NCBI GenBank assembly: GCA_013824215.1
Contig: PNNM01000016.1
Span: 1-17,238 of the forward strand
DNA length: 17,238 nucleotides
From: Coriobacteriaceae bacterium
GTDB lineage: Bacteria; Actinomycetota; Coriobacteriia; Anaerosomatales; D1FN1-002
Direction: 5' to 3'
The notes beneath the pieces are model-generated. The model saw nothing but the letters and a program-made list of their open reading frames with translations, searched no databases and was not told where the DNA came from. Within the stretch, counting starts at the first letter, position 1. Each line of letters starts with the position of its first letter. Below are positions 1 to 7,372 of this stretch, piece after piece. Made by a program: the position numbers and the translations under genes.

Positions 1-1
1 G

Positions 2-673
2 GCCGTGTTCTGCCTCGGCCTGTATCCGTTCGCCGACCCGATCTTCCGCTTCCTGACCGCGCCCGTTCAGTCCCTGGTCGGTGACAAGACCGTCGTGCTC
101 ACCGTGTTCGGCTCGATGATGGCGAAGTTCACCCTCTCCCTGTGGGCGGGGATCGTGTTCGCCAGCCCGGTGATCACCTGGCAGGTCATGGCGTTCTTCC
201 TGCCGGCCCTCAGGCCGAACGAGCGGCGATGGGTCGTGCCCACGTTCTTCGCGATGGTGGTCCTGTTCGTCACGGGGATGGCGTTCTGCTACACCCTCAT
301 CCTCCCGACCGCCTTCAAATGGCTGATCGACCAGGCCGGGACGACCTTCACCTACCTGCCGACGGGCATGGACCTCATCCAGTCGATCCTCTACTTCCTG
401 CTCGGTTTCGGCATCGCGTTCCAGACGCCCGTCGTGGTCTTCTACCTGGTCTATTTCGGCATCGTGCCGTACAAGACGCTGCGGGAGAACTGGCGGATCG
501 CCTACGTGGTCATCACCGTCGTGGCCGCGATGGCCACGCCGGACTGGTCGCCCGTCTCGATGGGCGCTCTCGCCGGATCCATGGTCGTGCTCTACGAGAT
601 GAGCCTCTTGCTCGTGCGCTTCATGCTCGGCAAGCGCATCGCACACCAGCGCGCCGCGCTGGATGCCGAGTAG
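2..673 (+). CDS. tatC: Sec-independent protein translocase TatC (5'-truncated by window edge)
   Basis: This is the polytopic membrane core of the twin-arginine translocase, which recognises Tat signal peptides and exports folded, often cofactor-loaded proteins. The frame is open from base 2, and the N-terminal segment that carries the HLxELRxR-type motif of TatC lies outside the window. About 223 residues remain. Visible TatC marks are the PALRPNERR stretch after the second membrane segment, FGIAFQTPVV before a later helix (the family often has Glu where this has Gln), and ATPDWSP before the last hydrophobic segment. Several hydrophobic helices alternate with short loops, and the protein ends in a short charged tail. 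It ends 9 bases before hypA, so the two are probably co-transcribed. The family call is secure; the true start cannot be seen. Confidence 0.95.
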   Translation, partial: AVFCLGLYPFADPIFRFLTAPVQSLVGDKTVVLTVFGSMMAKFTLSLWAGIVFASPVITWQVMAFFLPALRPNERRWVVPTFFAMVVLFVTGMAFCYTLILPTAFKWLIDQAGTTFTYLPTGMDLIQSILYFLLGFGIAFQTPVVVFYLVYFGIVPYKTLRENWRIAYVVITVVAAMATPDWSPVSMGALAGSMVVLYEMSLLLVRFMLGKRIAHQRAALDAE

Positions 674-682
674 GGGGCGGGC

Positions 683-1030
683 GTGCACGAAGCCGGGATC
701 ACGCGCACCATCATCGACACCGCCGTCGAGGCCGTGGAGGAAGAGGGCGGAACGCGCATCAACCAGATCGACGTGACGGTGGGCGAGCTGACCGATTTCG
801 TCGACGACGCGCTGCAGTTCGCTTTCGAGGCGATGAAGGCCGACACGATCGCCTCGGACGCCGTGCTCGTCATCTCGCGCCTGCCCGCCCGCTCGCGCTG
901 CGTCATGCCGGAGTGCACGACCGAGTTCGAGCACGGCCGCTTCGACATCGAGTGCCCGAAGTGCGGCAACCCCTTCAACGAGCTCGTGCAGGGCCGCGAA
1001 CTCAGGATCGACCGGATCGACTTCGACTGA
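683..1030 (+). CDS. hypA: Hydrogenase nickel-insertion metallochaperone HypA
   Basis: HypA (115 residues, normal length) delivers nickel to the large subunit of [NiFe]-hydrogenases together with the GTPase HypB. The GTG start at 683 gives the obligatory Met-His-Glu N terminus; His2 is the known nickel ligand of the family. A G-rich ribosome binding region lies just upstream. The C-terminal half has the zinc-ribbon cysteines, but the first pair is spaced C-x4-C (RCVMPEC) rather than the usual C-x2-C, while the second is a normal CPKC. The gene lies between tatC and hypB, and no hypC, D, E or F is seen in the window. The identity is secure. The altered knuckle may only be a lineage variant. Confidence 0.95.
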   Translation: MHEAGITRTIIDTAVEAVEEEGGTRINQIDVTVGELTDFVDDALQFAFEAMKADTIASDAVLVISRLPARSRCVMPECTTEFEHGRFDIECPKCGNPFNELVQGRELRIDRIDFD

Positions 1031-1061
1031 CGCACCTGAAGCGTCGAAAGGCACGTGTGAC

Positions 1062-1721
1062 GTGGAGATAGACCTCGGCAAGTCCATCCTCGGGCGCAAC
1101 GAGGAGCTGGCCCGTGAGAACCGCCGGTTGTTCGACAGCGCCGGCGTGTTCGTACTCGATGTGTTGGCCTCGCCCGGCGCCGGCAAGACCTCGACCATCC
1201 TGGCAACCATCGCGGCGCTGCGCGACCGGTACCGGATCGCGGTGGTGGAGGGCGACATAGCGAGCAAGGTCGACGCCGAGAAGGTGCGCGCCCACGGCAT
1301 CCCCGCGGTGCAGATCAACACAGGCGGCGCCTGCCACCTCGAGAGCGACATGGTGCGCCGCGCTGTCGACACGCTCGATCTGGGCGAGCTCGACCTTGTG
1401 ATCCTCGAGAACGTCGGCAACCTCGTGTGCCCCACCGAGTTCGATCTGGGCCAGCACGCCCGGGTGATGATCCTGTCCGTGCCCGAGGGGCACGACAAGC
1501 CGTACAAGTACCCGAACATCTTCCAGATCGCCGAGGTAGTGATCCTGAACAAGGTCGACACGATGCCGATGTTCGATTTCGACGAGGCCGACTTCCGGGA
1601 CGTGATGCGGCGGCTGAACCCCGCGGCGCCGATCTTCCCGATGGCCGCCACGAAAGGCGAGGGGGTCGAGAAGTGGGCGACATGGCTCGCCGCGCGGATC
1701 GAGGGGGTGCGCGCGAGGTGA
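1062..1721 (+). CDS. hypB: Hydrogenase/urease nickel incorporation GTPase HypB
   Basis: HypB is a SIMIBI-class GTPase that works with HypA to load nickel into [NiFe]-hydrogenase in the cytoplasm. The 219-residue product has the P-loop SPGAGKTS at residues 37-44, the nickel/zinc site of the G domain at Cys91, His92 and Cys123 (GGACHL and NLVCP), and the guanine-specificity motif NKVD at 163-166. The N terminus lacks both the CxxCGC high-affinity nickel motif and the His-rich storage stretch found in some HypB proteins, so this is the minimal form. The GTG start at 1062 puts the P-loop at the expected distance; a weak GAAAGG lies about 11 bases upstream. The stop codon overlaps the start of the HD-domain gene (GTGATGA). 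Confidence 0.95.
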   Translation: MEIDLGKSILGRNEELARENRRLFDSAGVFVLDVLASPGAGKTSTILATIAALRDRYRIAVVEGDIASKVDAEKVRAHGIPAVQINTGGACHLESDMVRRAVDTLDLGELDLVILENVGNLVCPTEFDLGQHARVMILSVPEGHDKPYKYPNIFQIAEVVILNKVDTMPMFDFDEADFRDVMRRLNPAAPIFPMAATKGEGVEKWATWLAARIEGVRAR

Positions 1722-2272
1722 TGACACGCGATGAGGCGTACGTGCTCGTGACCGAGCGCATCCCCCAGCGCAACCTCGTGAGCCACTGCGTCGCCGTCGA
1801 GGCGATCATGGAGGCGCTCGCGCGGGACTTCGGACTCGACGAGGCGGAGACTGCCCGCTGGGGCCTCGCCGGGCTTCTCCACGATCTCGACTACGCCGAG
1901 ACCGCCGAGGACTTCGAGCGGCACGGTATCGTCTCGGCGGAGCTGCTCTCCGGCCTCGTGGACGAAGGGATCGTGCACGCGGTGCTGGCGCACGCGGGCA
2001 AGGCTCCGCGCGTCTCGATGATGGACAAGGCGCTTTATGCCGCCGACCCCACGACCGGCTTCATCGTGGCCGCGGCTCTCATCCGCCCCGAGAAGAAGCT
2101 GGCCGCCGTCGAGGTCGACGCGCTGAAGAAGCGATGGAAGGAGAAGGCGTTCGCCCGCGGTGCGAGCCGCGAGCAGATGGCCGCCTGCTCCGAGCTCGGC
2201 TTGGAGCGCGACGAGTTCCTTGCGATCTCGCTGGCCGCCATGCAGGAACGGTCCGCCGAGCTCGGCTTGTAG
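1721..2272 (+). CDS. HD-domain phosphohydrolase-like protein
   Basis: This 183-residue protein belongs to the small single-domain HD/HDIG family of metal-dependent phosphohydrolases found across anaerobic bacteria. Putative metal ligands are visible in order: His22, His54-Asp55 (in LLHDLDY), His68 (RHGIVSAE), His91 and Asp109 (YAADPTTG). The conserved RPEKKLAAVEV and FARGASREQ stretches are also typical of this family. The substrate is not known and I do not assign one. The ATG at 1721 overlaps the hypB stop by one base, so translation is probably coupled. An in-frame GTG at 1718 is the only nearby alternative. It is the last gene before a roughly 100-base gap with a candidate promoter, so it likely ends the tatC-hypA-hypB transcript. 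A link to hydrogenase maturation rests only on position. Confidence 0.85.
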   Translation: MTRDEAYVLVTERIPQRNLVSHCVAVEAIMEALARDFGLDEAETARWGLAGLLHDLDYAETAEDFERHGIVSAELLSGLVDEGIVHAVLAHAGKAPRVSMMDKALYAADPTTGFIVAAALIRPEKKLAAVEVDALKKRWKEKAFARGASREQMAACSELGLERDEFLAISLAAMQERSAELGL

Positions 2273-2340
2273 CCCTTCCCCGGTCCGCCGTCGCGGGCGA
2301 TGCCGGACCCGCTTCCTCCACGCCTCTTGACGGCCGTGTG

Positions 2341-2346
2341 TATACT
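2341..2346 (+). promoter_or_regulatory. Candidate -10 element for the topoisomerase gene
   Basis: TATACT stands out in the GC-rich gap between the HD-domain gene and the topoisomerase gene, 32 bases before the GTG start at 2379. A start point about 7 bases downstream would leave a leader of roughly 25 bases. No good -35 box sits at 17 bases: the TTGACG at 2327 is only 8 bases upstream. This is a plausible sigma-70-type promoter on the strength of the -10 alone. Confidence 0.35.
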
Positions 2347-2378
2347 CGGCAGTCGAATCGGCCCTCCGTCAAGATCGG

Positions 2379-4748
2379 GTGCCTGCCGTGAAACTCGTCG
2401 TGTCCGAGAAGAACATCGCCGCCGAGCGCATCGCGGCCATACTCGCGGTGGGCAAGCCCGAGAAGGCGAAGGTCCACAGCACACCCGCCTACACGTTCAG
2501 GCGCGACGGCGAGGACTGGGTGTCGATCGGGCTCAAAGGCCACATCATGAAGGTGGACTTCCCCGAGGAGTTCGGGAAATGGAAACTCGACCAGGTGCGC
2601 GACCTGGTGATGGCACCGGTTCTCAAACTCGATGCCGAGAAGGGCATCATCCAGTCGCTGAGGAGCTTGGCCAAGAAGGCGGACTCCGTCATCATCGCCA
2701 CCGACTTCGACCGCGAGGGCGAGCTGATCGGCGCGGACGCTAGGGACATCGTCTTGTCGGCGAACCCGTCGCTCCCGGTGAGCCGGGTGCGCTTCTCGGC
2801 CATCACCAAGGGCGAGATCGAGCGCGCGTTCGCCGAGCCCGACGTGATCTCGGACGCGCTCGCGCAGGCCGGTGAGACCCGCCAGGACATCGACCTGATC
2901 TGGGGCGCGGTGCTCACCCGCCTCATGACGCTCATGGGGCAGAAGCGTGCGTTCGGCGACGTGATCTCGGCGGGCCGGGTCCAGACCCCCACGCTGAAGC
3001 TCATCGTCGACCGCGAGTGTGAGCGAGAGGCCTTCGTCCCCGAGGACTACTGGGTGGTCAAGGCCGCCTTCGCCGAGGGCGAGGAGCGGTTCGCCGCGGG
3101 CCACGCCGTGGAGCGCTTCCGGATCGAGGCCGAGGCACACGCGGTGATGACTGCCGTGGCGCACGCCACCACCGGCACCGTCGTCGAGGTCAAGACCACG
3201 GGCAGGCAGGTGCCGGCGCCGGCGCCGTTCAACACGACGTCGCTCATGGCCGCGGCCTCGTCGGAGGGCATGACGCCCGCACAGACCATGCGCGTCGCCG
3301 AGTCGCTCTATATCGGCGGCTACCTCTCCTACCCGCGCGTGGACAACACCGTCTACCCGCCGAGCCTGGAGATCGCCCCGATACTGAGGGCGCTGCGCGA
3401 GGTCCCGCAGTACGCCGAGTACGCAGGCAAGCTCCTGGCGAAGGGCACGCTCACCCCCACGCGCGGCAGCAAGGAGGCGACGGATCATCCGCCGATCCAT
3501 CCGACCGGGCCGGCGGACCCAGAGAAGCTCGACCCGCAAGGCTGGAAGCTCTACAACCTCGTCGCCCGTCGCTTCATGGCGACGCTGTCCGAGCCCGCGG
3601 TGGTCGAGGGCACGCGCGTGGAGATAGCGGTGGCGTCGGAGCGTTTCATCGCGAAGGGCGATGTCATAGCGAAGCCGGGTTTCCGGGAGATCTACCCGTA
3701 CGGCCTGAAGAAGGACGAGCATCTGCCCTCGCTGACGCAGGGCGAGACGGTCGCCTTCCACGGCGCGGAGCTGGAGGCGAAGCAGACGCAGCCCCCCTCG
3801 CGCTACTCGCAAGGCAAGCTGATCCAGGAGATGGAGAAGCTCGGGCTCGGCACGAAGGCTACCAGGCATGACATCATCCAGGGACTCTACGAGCGCAAGT
3901 ACGTCGAGCAGGACCCCGTCGAGCCGACGTGCAAGGGCAGGACCGTGGTCGACGCGCTGTCAACGCACGCCGAGAGGATCACCACGCCTGGGATGACCCG
4001 CGATCTCGAGGCGGAGATGGACGACATCGCCAACGCCCGCGCGGAGCGCGCCACGGTCGTGGGCCATTCACGCCGGCTTCTGGCCGAGGTGGTGGAGGCG
4101 CTGCTGGGTCACGCGCCGGAACTCGGAGAGAAGCTCAAGGTCGCGGCCGACCAGGACGCGAGGCTCGGCAGCTCCTGTCCGGTCTCGGGGCACGACCTGC
4201 TCTTCAAGTACTCGCCGAAGAACAAGAGCCACTTCGTCGGGTGCGCCGGCTTCCCGGACTGCACGGTGACCTACCCGCTGCCGAAGATGGCGAAGTTCGA
4301 GGGGATGGCCGAGCCGTGCGCGATCTGCGGCACGCCGCAGGTGCTGGTGAAGAAGTTCAAGTCCAAGGCGAGAGTCATGTGTCTGTCGCCTGACTGTCCC
4401 ACCAAGAAAGGCCCCGAGATCTCGCTCGGGCCTTGCACGGCGACAGGGTGTTCCGGCGAGCTGAGGGTCTTGTACTCGGCCGTGGCAAGCCGCTACGTCC
4501 GGTGCACGGAGTACGAGACGTGCAAGACGAGCTACCCGCTGCCGCAGTCCGGCGAGATCGAGTCCACCGGGGAGCGTTGCGAGCCGTGCGGGTCGCCCGT
4601 CGTGGTGATCCACAACAAGAAAGGCCCGTGGCGGATCTGCATCGACCCCGCTTGCTCGGCCAAGGAGCAGGGCAAGAAGAGCTCGAGGAAGCCGGCGAAG
4701 GGTGTCGCGAAGGGCGGGCGCAAGAAGAGCGGCCGCGCCTCGAGCTGA
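2379..4748 (+). CDS. topA: Type IA DNA topoisomerase I, archaeal-like, with C-terminal zinc ribbons
   Basis: This enzyme relaxes negative supercoils by transient cleavage of one DNA strand. The 789-residue product starts with a TOPRIM domain: Glu in LVVSEKN near residue 10, and the DxDxxGE motif at Asp109, Asp111 and Glu115. The catalytic tyrosine is Tyr318 in YLSYPRVDNTVYP, which resembles archaeal topoisomerase I more than bacterial TopA (YMRTDS); the usual Thr after Arg is Val. GHIMKVDFPEEF near the N terminus and TRGSKEATDHPPIHP after the active site are also archaeal-type signatures. The C terminus has zinc-ribbon units, with clear cysteine quartets at 647/650/668/673, 686/691/709/715 and 734/737/754/759, and a degenerate one around 600-628, then a basic Lys/Arg tail. 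GTG at 2379 was chosen; GTG at 2388 is an alternative. Confidence 0.93.
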   Translation: MPAVKLVVSEKNIAAERIAAILAVGKPEKAKVHSTPAYTFRRDGEDWVSIGLKGHIMKVDFPEEFGKWKLDQVRDLVMAPVLKLDAEKGIIQSLRSLAKKADSVIIATDFDREGELIGADARDIVLSANPSLPVSRVRFSAITKGEIERAFAEPDVISDALAQAGETRQDIDLIWGAVLTRLMTLMGQKRAFGDVISAGRVQTPTLKLIVDRECEREAFVPEDYWVVKAAFAEGEERFAAGHAVERFRIEAEAHAVMTAVAHATTGTVVEVKTTGRQVPAPAPFNTTSLMAAASSEGMTPAQTMRVAESLYIGGYLSYPRVDNTVYPPSLEIAPILRALREVPQYAEYAGKLLAKGTLTPTRGSKEATDHPPIHPTGPADPEKLDPQGWKLYNLVARRFMATLSEPAVVEGTRVEIAVASERFIAKGDVIAKPGFREIYPYGLKKDEHLPSLTQGETVAFHGAELEAKQTQPPSRYSQGKLIQEMEKLGLGTKATRHDIIQGLYERKYVEQDPVEPTCKGRTVVDALSTHAERITTPGMTRDLEAEMDDIANARAERATVVGHSRRLLAEVVEALLGHAPELGEKLKVAADQDARLGSSCPVSGHDLLFKYSPKNKSHFVGCAGFPDCTVTYPLPKMAKFEGMAEPCAICGTPQVLVKKFKSKARVMCLSPDCPTKKGPEISLGPCTATGCSGELRVLYSAVASRYVRCTEYETCKTSYPLPQSGEIESTGERCEPCGSPVVVIHNKKGPWRICIDPACSAKEQGKKSSRKPAKGVAKGGRKKSGRASS

Positions 4749-4763
4749 CAGGGGTGGGGCCAA

Positions 4764-5435
4764 GTGCGGATCGCAGTCCTCCAGCCGCGGACGAGCGCAT
4801 CGGCCGCCGTTGACGCTCCGGCGCTCGTCTCGCTCGTCCTGCGGGCGGCGGACGCCGGCGCCGACTACCTGATCCACCCCGCCGTGCCGTCGCTCGCGGG
4901 CATGGACGAGCCCGGGCTCGACGACGCGCTCGACCGCTTCGCGCACTGTCTGTCGAGCCGCGAGGCCGCCGAGGGCTGGGCGCTGTTCGAGGGCGACCTG
5001 CCGGACGGTCTCGGGCCGATGGCGTTCCTCTCGGGCGACGCATGTCTCTCCGGGAGCGTGCTGCTGCAGGCGCTGGCCGCCTCGCCCGCGAGCGCTGTGC
5101 TCATGCCCGGCTGCGAGTCCGATCTCCAGGCCGAGGCGGTGCTCGAACTGGCGCTGGGCCTGTCCGAGTCGCTCGCCGGCCTCGTGGTCGTCGCCGACAG
5201 CGTAGGCGCCGCCGTGGGATCCCCCGGGCACGGAGGCACGGCCGTGATCCTGCTCGGCGAGGTGCTCGCCGAGGCGGGGGAGGGCGAGGACCTCCTGATC
5301 GTGGACGTCGGCGTGCCTGTCCCGGCGCCCGCGCCGCGGGCCGCCCTCCCGCAGATCCCGCCGCTGTTGCTCCAGCGGCGCGCGGTGCATCGCGGGGAGA
5401 AGCCGGTGCCGGACTACCCGGCGGATCTGTCTTAA
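4764..5435 (+). CDS. Nitrilase-fold protein, probably catalytically inactive
   Basis: The 223-residue product looks like a shortened carbon-nitrogen hydrolase (nitrilase superfamily). The N terminus (MRIAVLQPR) matches the first strand of that fold. The C-terminal half has the family pattern GLVVVADSVG, then a Gly-rich stretch, then AVILLGEVLAEA and a strand ending LLIVDV. The Glu-Lys-Cys triad is not seen. HPAVPSLAG stands where the Glu motif is expected, and the segment that should carry Lys seems missing. AFLSGDAC aligns with the nucleophile strand with Ser in place of the catalytic Cys. Active members are usually 250 residues or more. The GTG start at 4764 follows a strong AGGGGTGGGG, 15 bases after the topoisomerase stop, so the two are probably co-transcribed. 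No function is assigned. The family call is by eye from the fold pattern. Confidence 0.6.
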   Translation: MRIAVLQPRTSASAAVDAPALVSLVLRAADAGADYLIHPAVPSLAGMDEPGLDDALDRFAHCLSSREAAEGWALFEGDLPDGLGPMAFLSGDACLSGSVLLQALAASPASAVLMPGCESDLQAEAVLELALGLSESLAGLVVVADSVGAAVGSPGHGGTAVILLGEVLAEAGEGEDLLIVDVGVPVPAPAPRAALPQIPPLLLQRRAVHRGEKPVPDYPADLS

Positions 5436-5448
5436 GACCGCCCCCTCG

Positions 5449-5468
5449 CAGCGGCATGGCCGCCGCTG
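5449..5468 (+). terminator. Small GC hairpin after the nitrilase-like gene
   Basis: A perfect 7-base inverted repeat (CAGCGGC and GCCGCTG) with a 6-base loop lies 13 bases after the stop codon. No T-run follows, so it is at best a weak or Rho-assisted terminator. It lies just before the candidate mdh -10 element. Confidence 0.3.
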
Positions 5469-5477
5469 GGCGAATGG

Positions 5478-5483
5478 TAGAAT
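5478..5483 (+). promoter_or_regulatory. Candidate -10 element for the mdh operon
   Basis: TAGAAT is the most AT-rich hexamer in the 160-base gap before mdh. A transcript from here would have a leader of about 105 bases before the GTG at 5596. No convincing -35 hexamer is found at 16-18 bases upstream, so support is limited. Confidence 0.35.
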
Positions 5484-5595
5484 CCCGAAGGGCGCCGCGG
5501 CTTTGCTGGACGCATGTGGATCATTGCGCCTCCGGTCCGCCAGCGGTCGCGATGGAGGAGTACTTCAGGTCCTTCCCGAGGGGAGTTGCGCGCAC

Positions 5596-6525
5596 GTGCC
5601 GTATCCGAAGGTGACCGTCGTGGGTGCCGGCCACGTGGGCGCGACCGCGGCCCACCTCCTGCTCGTCAAGGCCCTCGCCGACGTCGTGCTCGTGGACGTG
5701 GCCGACGGCCTGCCGCAGGGCAAGGCGCTCGACATGATGCACAGCCGTTCGGTGGAGCGGTTCGGCCCGCGGGCCACCGGCGCGAACGACTACTCGGCAT
5801 GTGCCGGCTCCGACGTCGTGGTCGTCACCGCGGGGGTGCCGCGCAAGCCGGGGATGACGCGCGAGGAGCTCGCCGGCATCAACGCGCGGATCGTCCGCTC
5901 GGTGATGGCCGAGGCGGTGCCGGCCTCGCCGGACGCGGTGTTCGTCATCGTGACGAACCCGCTCGACGTCATGACCGACCTCGCGTGGCGCCTCTCGGGT
6001 CTGCCTCCCGAGCGCGTCATCGGCATGGGCGGCGTGCTGGACTCGGCGCGTTTCGCCTACTACATCGCGCAGGAGACCGGTGTGGACGTCGCCGAGATCG
6101 ACGCGCTGTGCTGCGGCATGCACGGCGAGGCGATGGTCCCGCTCCCGCGCCACTCATTCGTCGCCGGTCGTCCGCTGACCGAGGTCCTGACACCCGAGCG
6201 CATCGAGGAGGTCGTTCGCCGCAGCGTGGCCGGCGGCGCCGAGGTGGTCGGACTCCTCAAGACCGGGAGCGCGTACTACGCCCCCGCTTCTTCGATCGTG
6301 GCGATGGTCGAGGCCGTGCTGGGCGACACCGGCGCCGTGCTGCCGAGTTGCGTGCTCCTGACCGGCGAGTACGGCATAGACGGCGTGCACATGTCCGTGC
6401 CGGCCTCGCTCGGCCGCGACGGTGTGCGATCGATCCCCGTGCTCGACCTGGACGAGGCCGAACTCTCAGCGTTGCGGGCGTCGGCCGAGACGATCCGCGG
6501 GCAGCTCGCTGCCGCGGGGGTCTGA
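5596..6525 (+). CDS. mdh: Malate dehydrogenase (LDH-like, NAD-dependent)
   Basis: This enzyme interconverts malate and oxaloacetate with NAD(H) in the cytoplasm. The 309-residue product has the Rossmann motif GxGxxG at Gly10-Gly15, followed by Asp34 at the end of the second strand, which favours NAD over NADP. The active site is complete: Arg83 and Arg89 in the mobile loop (PRKPGMTREE), Asn in VTNPLDVM, Asp149 and Arg152 (LDSARF), and the catalytic His176 in GMHGEAMVP. The Arg at position 83 together with the short loop indicates malate rather than lactate as substrate. I chose GTG at 5596 because it starts just before the first strand and has GAGGGGAG 10 bases upstream. The open frame extends to 5503, but that part has no family match. 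fumA follows after 10 bases, so malate and fumarate steps are co-encoded. Confidence 0.95.
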   Translation: MPYPKVTVVGAGHVGATAAHLLLVKALADVVLVDVADGLPQGKALDMMHSRSVERFGPRATGANDYSACAGSDVVVVTAGVPRKPGMTREELAGINARIVRSVMAEAVPASPDAVFVIVTNPLDVMTDLAWRLSGLPPERVIGMGGVLDSARFAYYIAQETGVDVAEIDALCCGMHGEAMVPLPRHSFVAGRPLTEVLTPERIEEVVRRSVAGGAEVVGLLKTGSAYYAPASSIVAMVEAVLGDTGAVLPSCVLLTGEYGIDGVHMSVPASLGRDGVRSIPVLDLDEAELSALRASAETIRGQLAAAGV

Positions 6526-6535
6526 AGGTCCCGGG

Positions 6536-7372
6536 ATGGCGGACGCCGCCGCCATAGCCGCAGCGGTCCGCGAGGCGATCCCCCGCGCGGCGTTCTCGCT
6601 GCGGCCCGACGTGGCCGCGGCGCTCGAGTCGGCACTGGCGAGCGAGACCTCGGAGCGCGGACGGCGCGTGCTGGCGATGCTGCTTCAGAACGCGCGGGTC
6701 GCCGAGGCCGAGGGCGTGCCGCTGTGCCAGGACACGGGCACCGTCCGCGTCAAGGTGGAGCTGGGTGCCGCCGAGCGTCTGACGGGCGACCTGCGGGCCC
6801 TCGTGGACGCCGCGGTCGCGGAGGCGTACGGCTCGCACGCGCTGCGTGCCAGCACCGTGCGCGACGCGCTGGAGGACCGCTCGAACCCGGGCGACAACAC
6901 CCCCGCGTACGTGGAGCTGGTGTCGCGCCCCGGCTTCGGGGCGACCGTGCACGTCATGCTGAAGGGCGGCGGTTCCGACAACGCGTCCGCCCTCGCGATG
7001 CTCGATGTGTCGGCGGGCGCGGAGGGCGTGCGCGCGTTCGTGCTCGACACGGTCAGAGCCAAGGGCGCCTCGGCCTGCCCGCCGCTCATCGTGGGCGTCG
7101 GCGTCGGGGGGACCTTCGACACCGTGGCGGCTCTGTCGAGTACGGCGCTGCTGCGCGAGGTGGGTTCGCGCGCCTCGGGGTCCGCAGGTGAACTGGAGGC
7201 CGGGATCCTCGCCGCCGTCAACGCGCTCGGCATCGGTCCGGGCGGCTTCGGCGGGGACACCACGGCGCTCGCCGTGCACGTCGAGACCGCGCCGTGCCAC
7301 ATCGCCGCGCTCCCGGTAGCGGTGGACCTGGGCTGCTCGGCCATGCGATCCGTCTCCGTCGAGGTGCCCTAG
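6536..7372 (+). CDS. fumA: Class I fumarate hydratase, alpha (Fe-S) subunit
   Basis: This is the N-terminal subunit of the two-part [4Fe-4S] fumarase that interconverts fumarate and malate. The 278-residue product has the signature PLCQDTG with Cys64, KGGGSDN, the ACPPL motif with Cys181, and Cys267 near the C terminus (LGCSAMR). The three cysteines have spacing similar to the cluster ligands of known class I fumarases. The GIGPGGFGGDTTALAV stretch is also typical. Such clusters are oxygen-sensitive, fitting an anaerobic or microaerophilic host. The ATG at 6536 has GAAGGT 6 bases upstream and follows mdh closely. The beta subunit, usually the next gene, is instead found downstream as the 3' part of the transporter frame. 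A related class (L-tartrate dehydratase) is possible, but the mdh neighbour favours fumarase. Confidence 0.93.
   Translation: MADAAAIAAAVREAIPRAAFSLRPDVAAALESALASETSERGRRVLAMLLQNARVAEAEGVPLCQDTGTVRVKVELGAAERLTGDLRALVDAAVAEAYGSHALRASTVRDALEDRSNPGDNTPAYVELVSRPGFGATVHVMLKGGGSDNASALAMLDVSAGAEGVRAFVLDTVRAKGASACPPLIVGVGVGGTFDTVAALSSTALLREVGSRASGSAGELEAGILAAVNALGIGPGGFGGDTTALAVHVETAPCHIAALPVAVDLGCSAMRSVSVEVP

Noticed and set aside
2293..2312. GCGGG/CCCGC inverted repeat after the HD-domain gene as a terminator
   Set aside because: The stem is only 5 bases with a 10-base loop and no T-run, which is expected by chance in GC-rich DNA.
2327..2346. TTGACG and TATACT as a paired -35/-10 promoter
   Set aside because: The spacing is only 8 bases, far below the 16-18 needed, so only the -10 is kept as a weak candidate.
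2079..3869. Long minus-strand open frame opposite the topoisomerase gene
   Set aside because: Composition is shadow-like and no motif is recognisable. The + strand holds an intact type IA topoisomerase.
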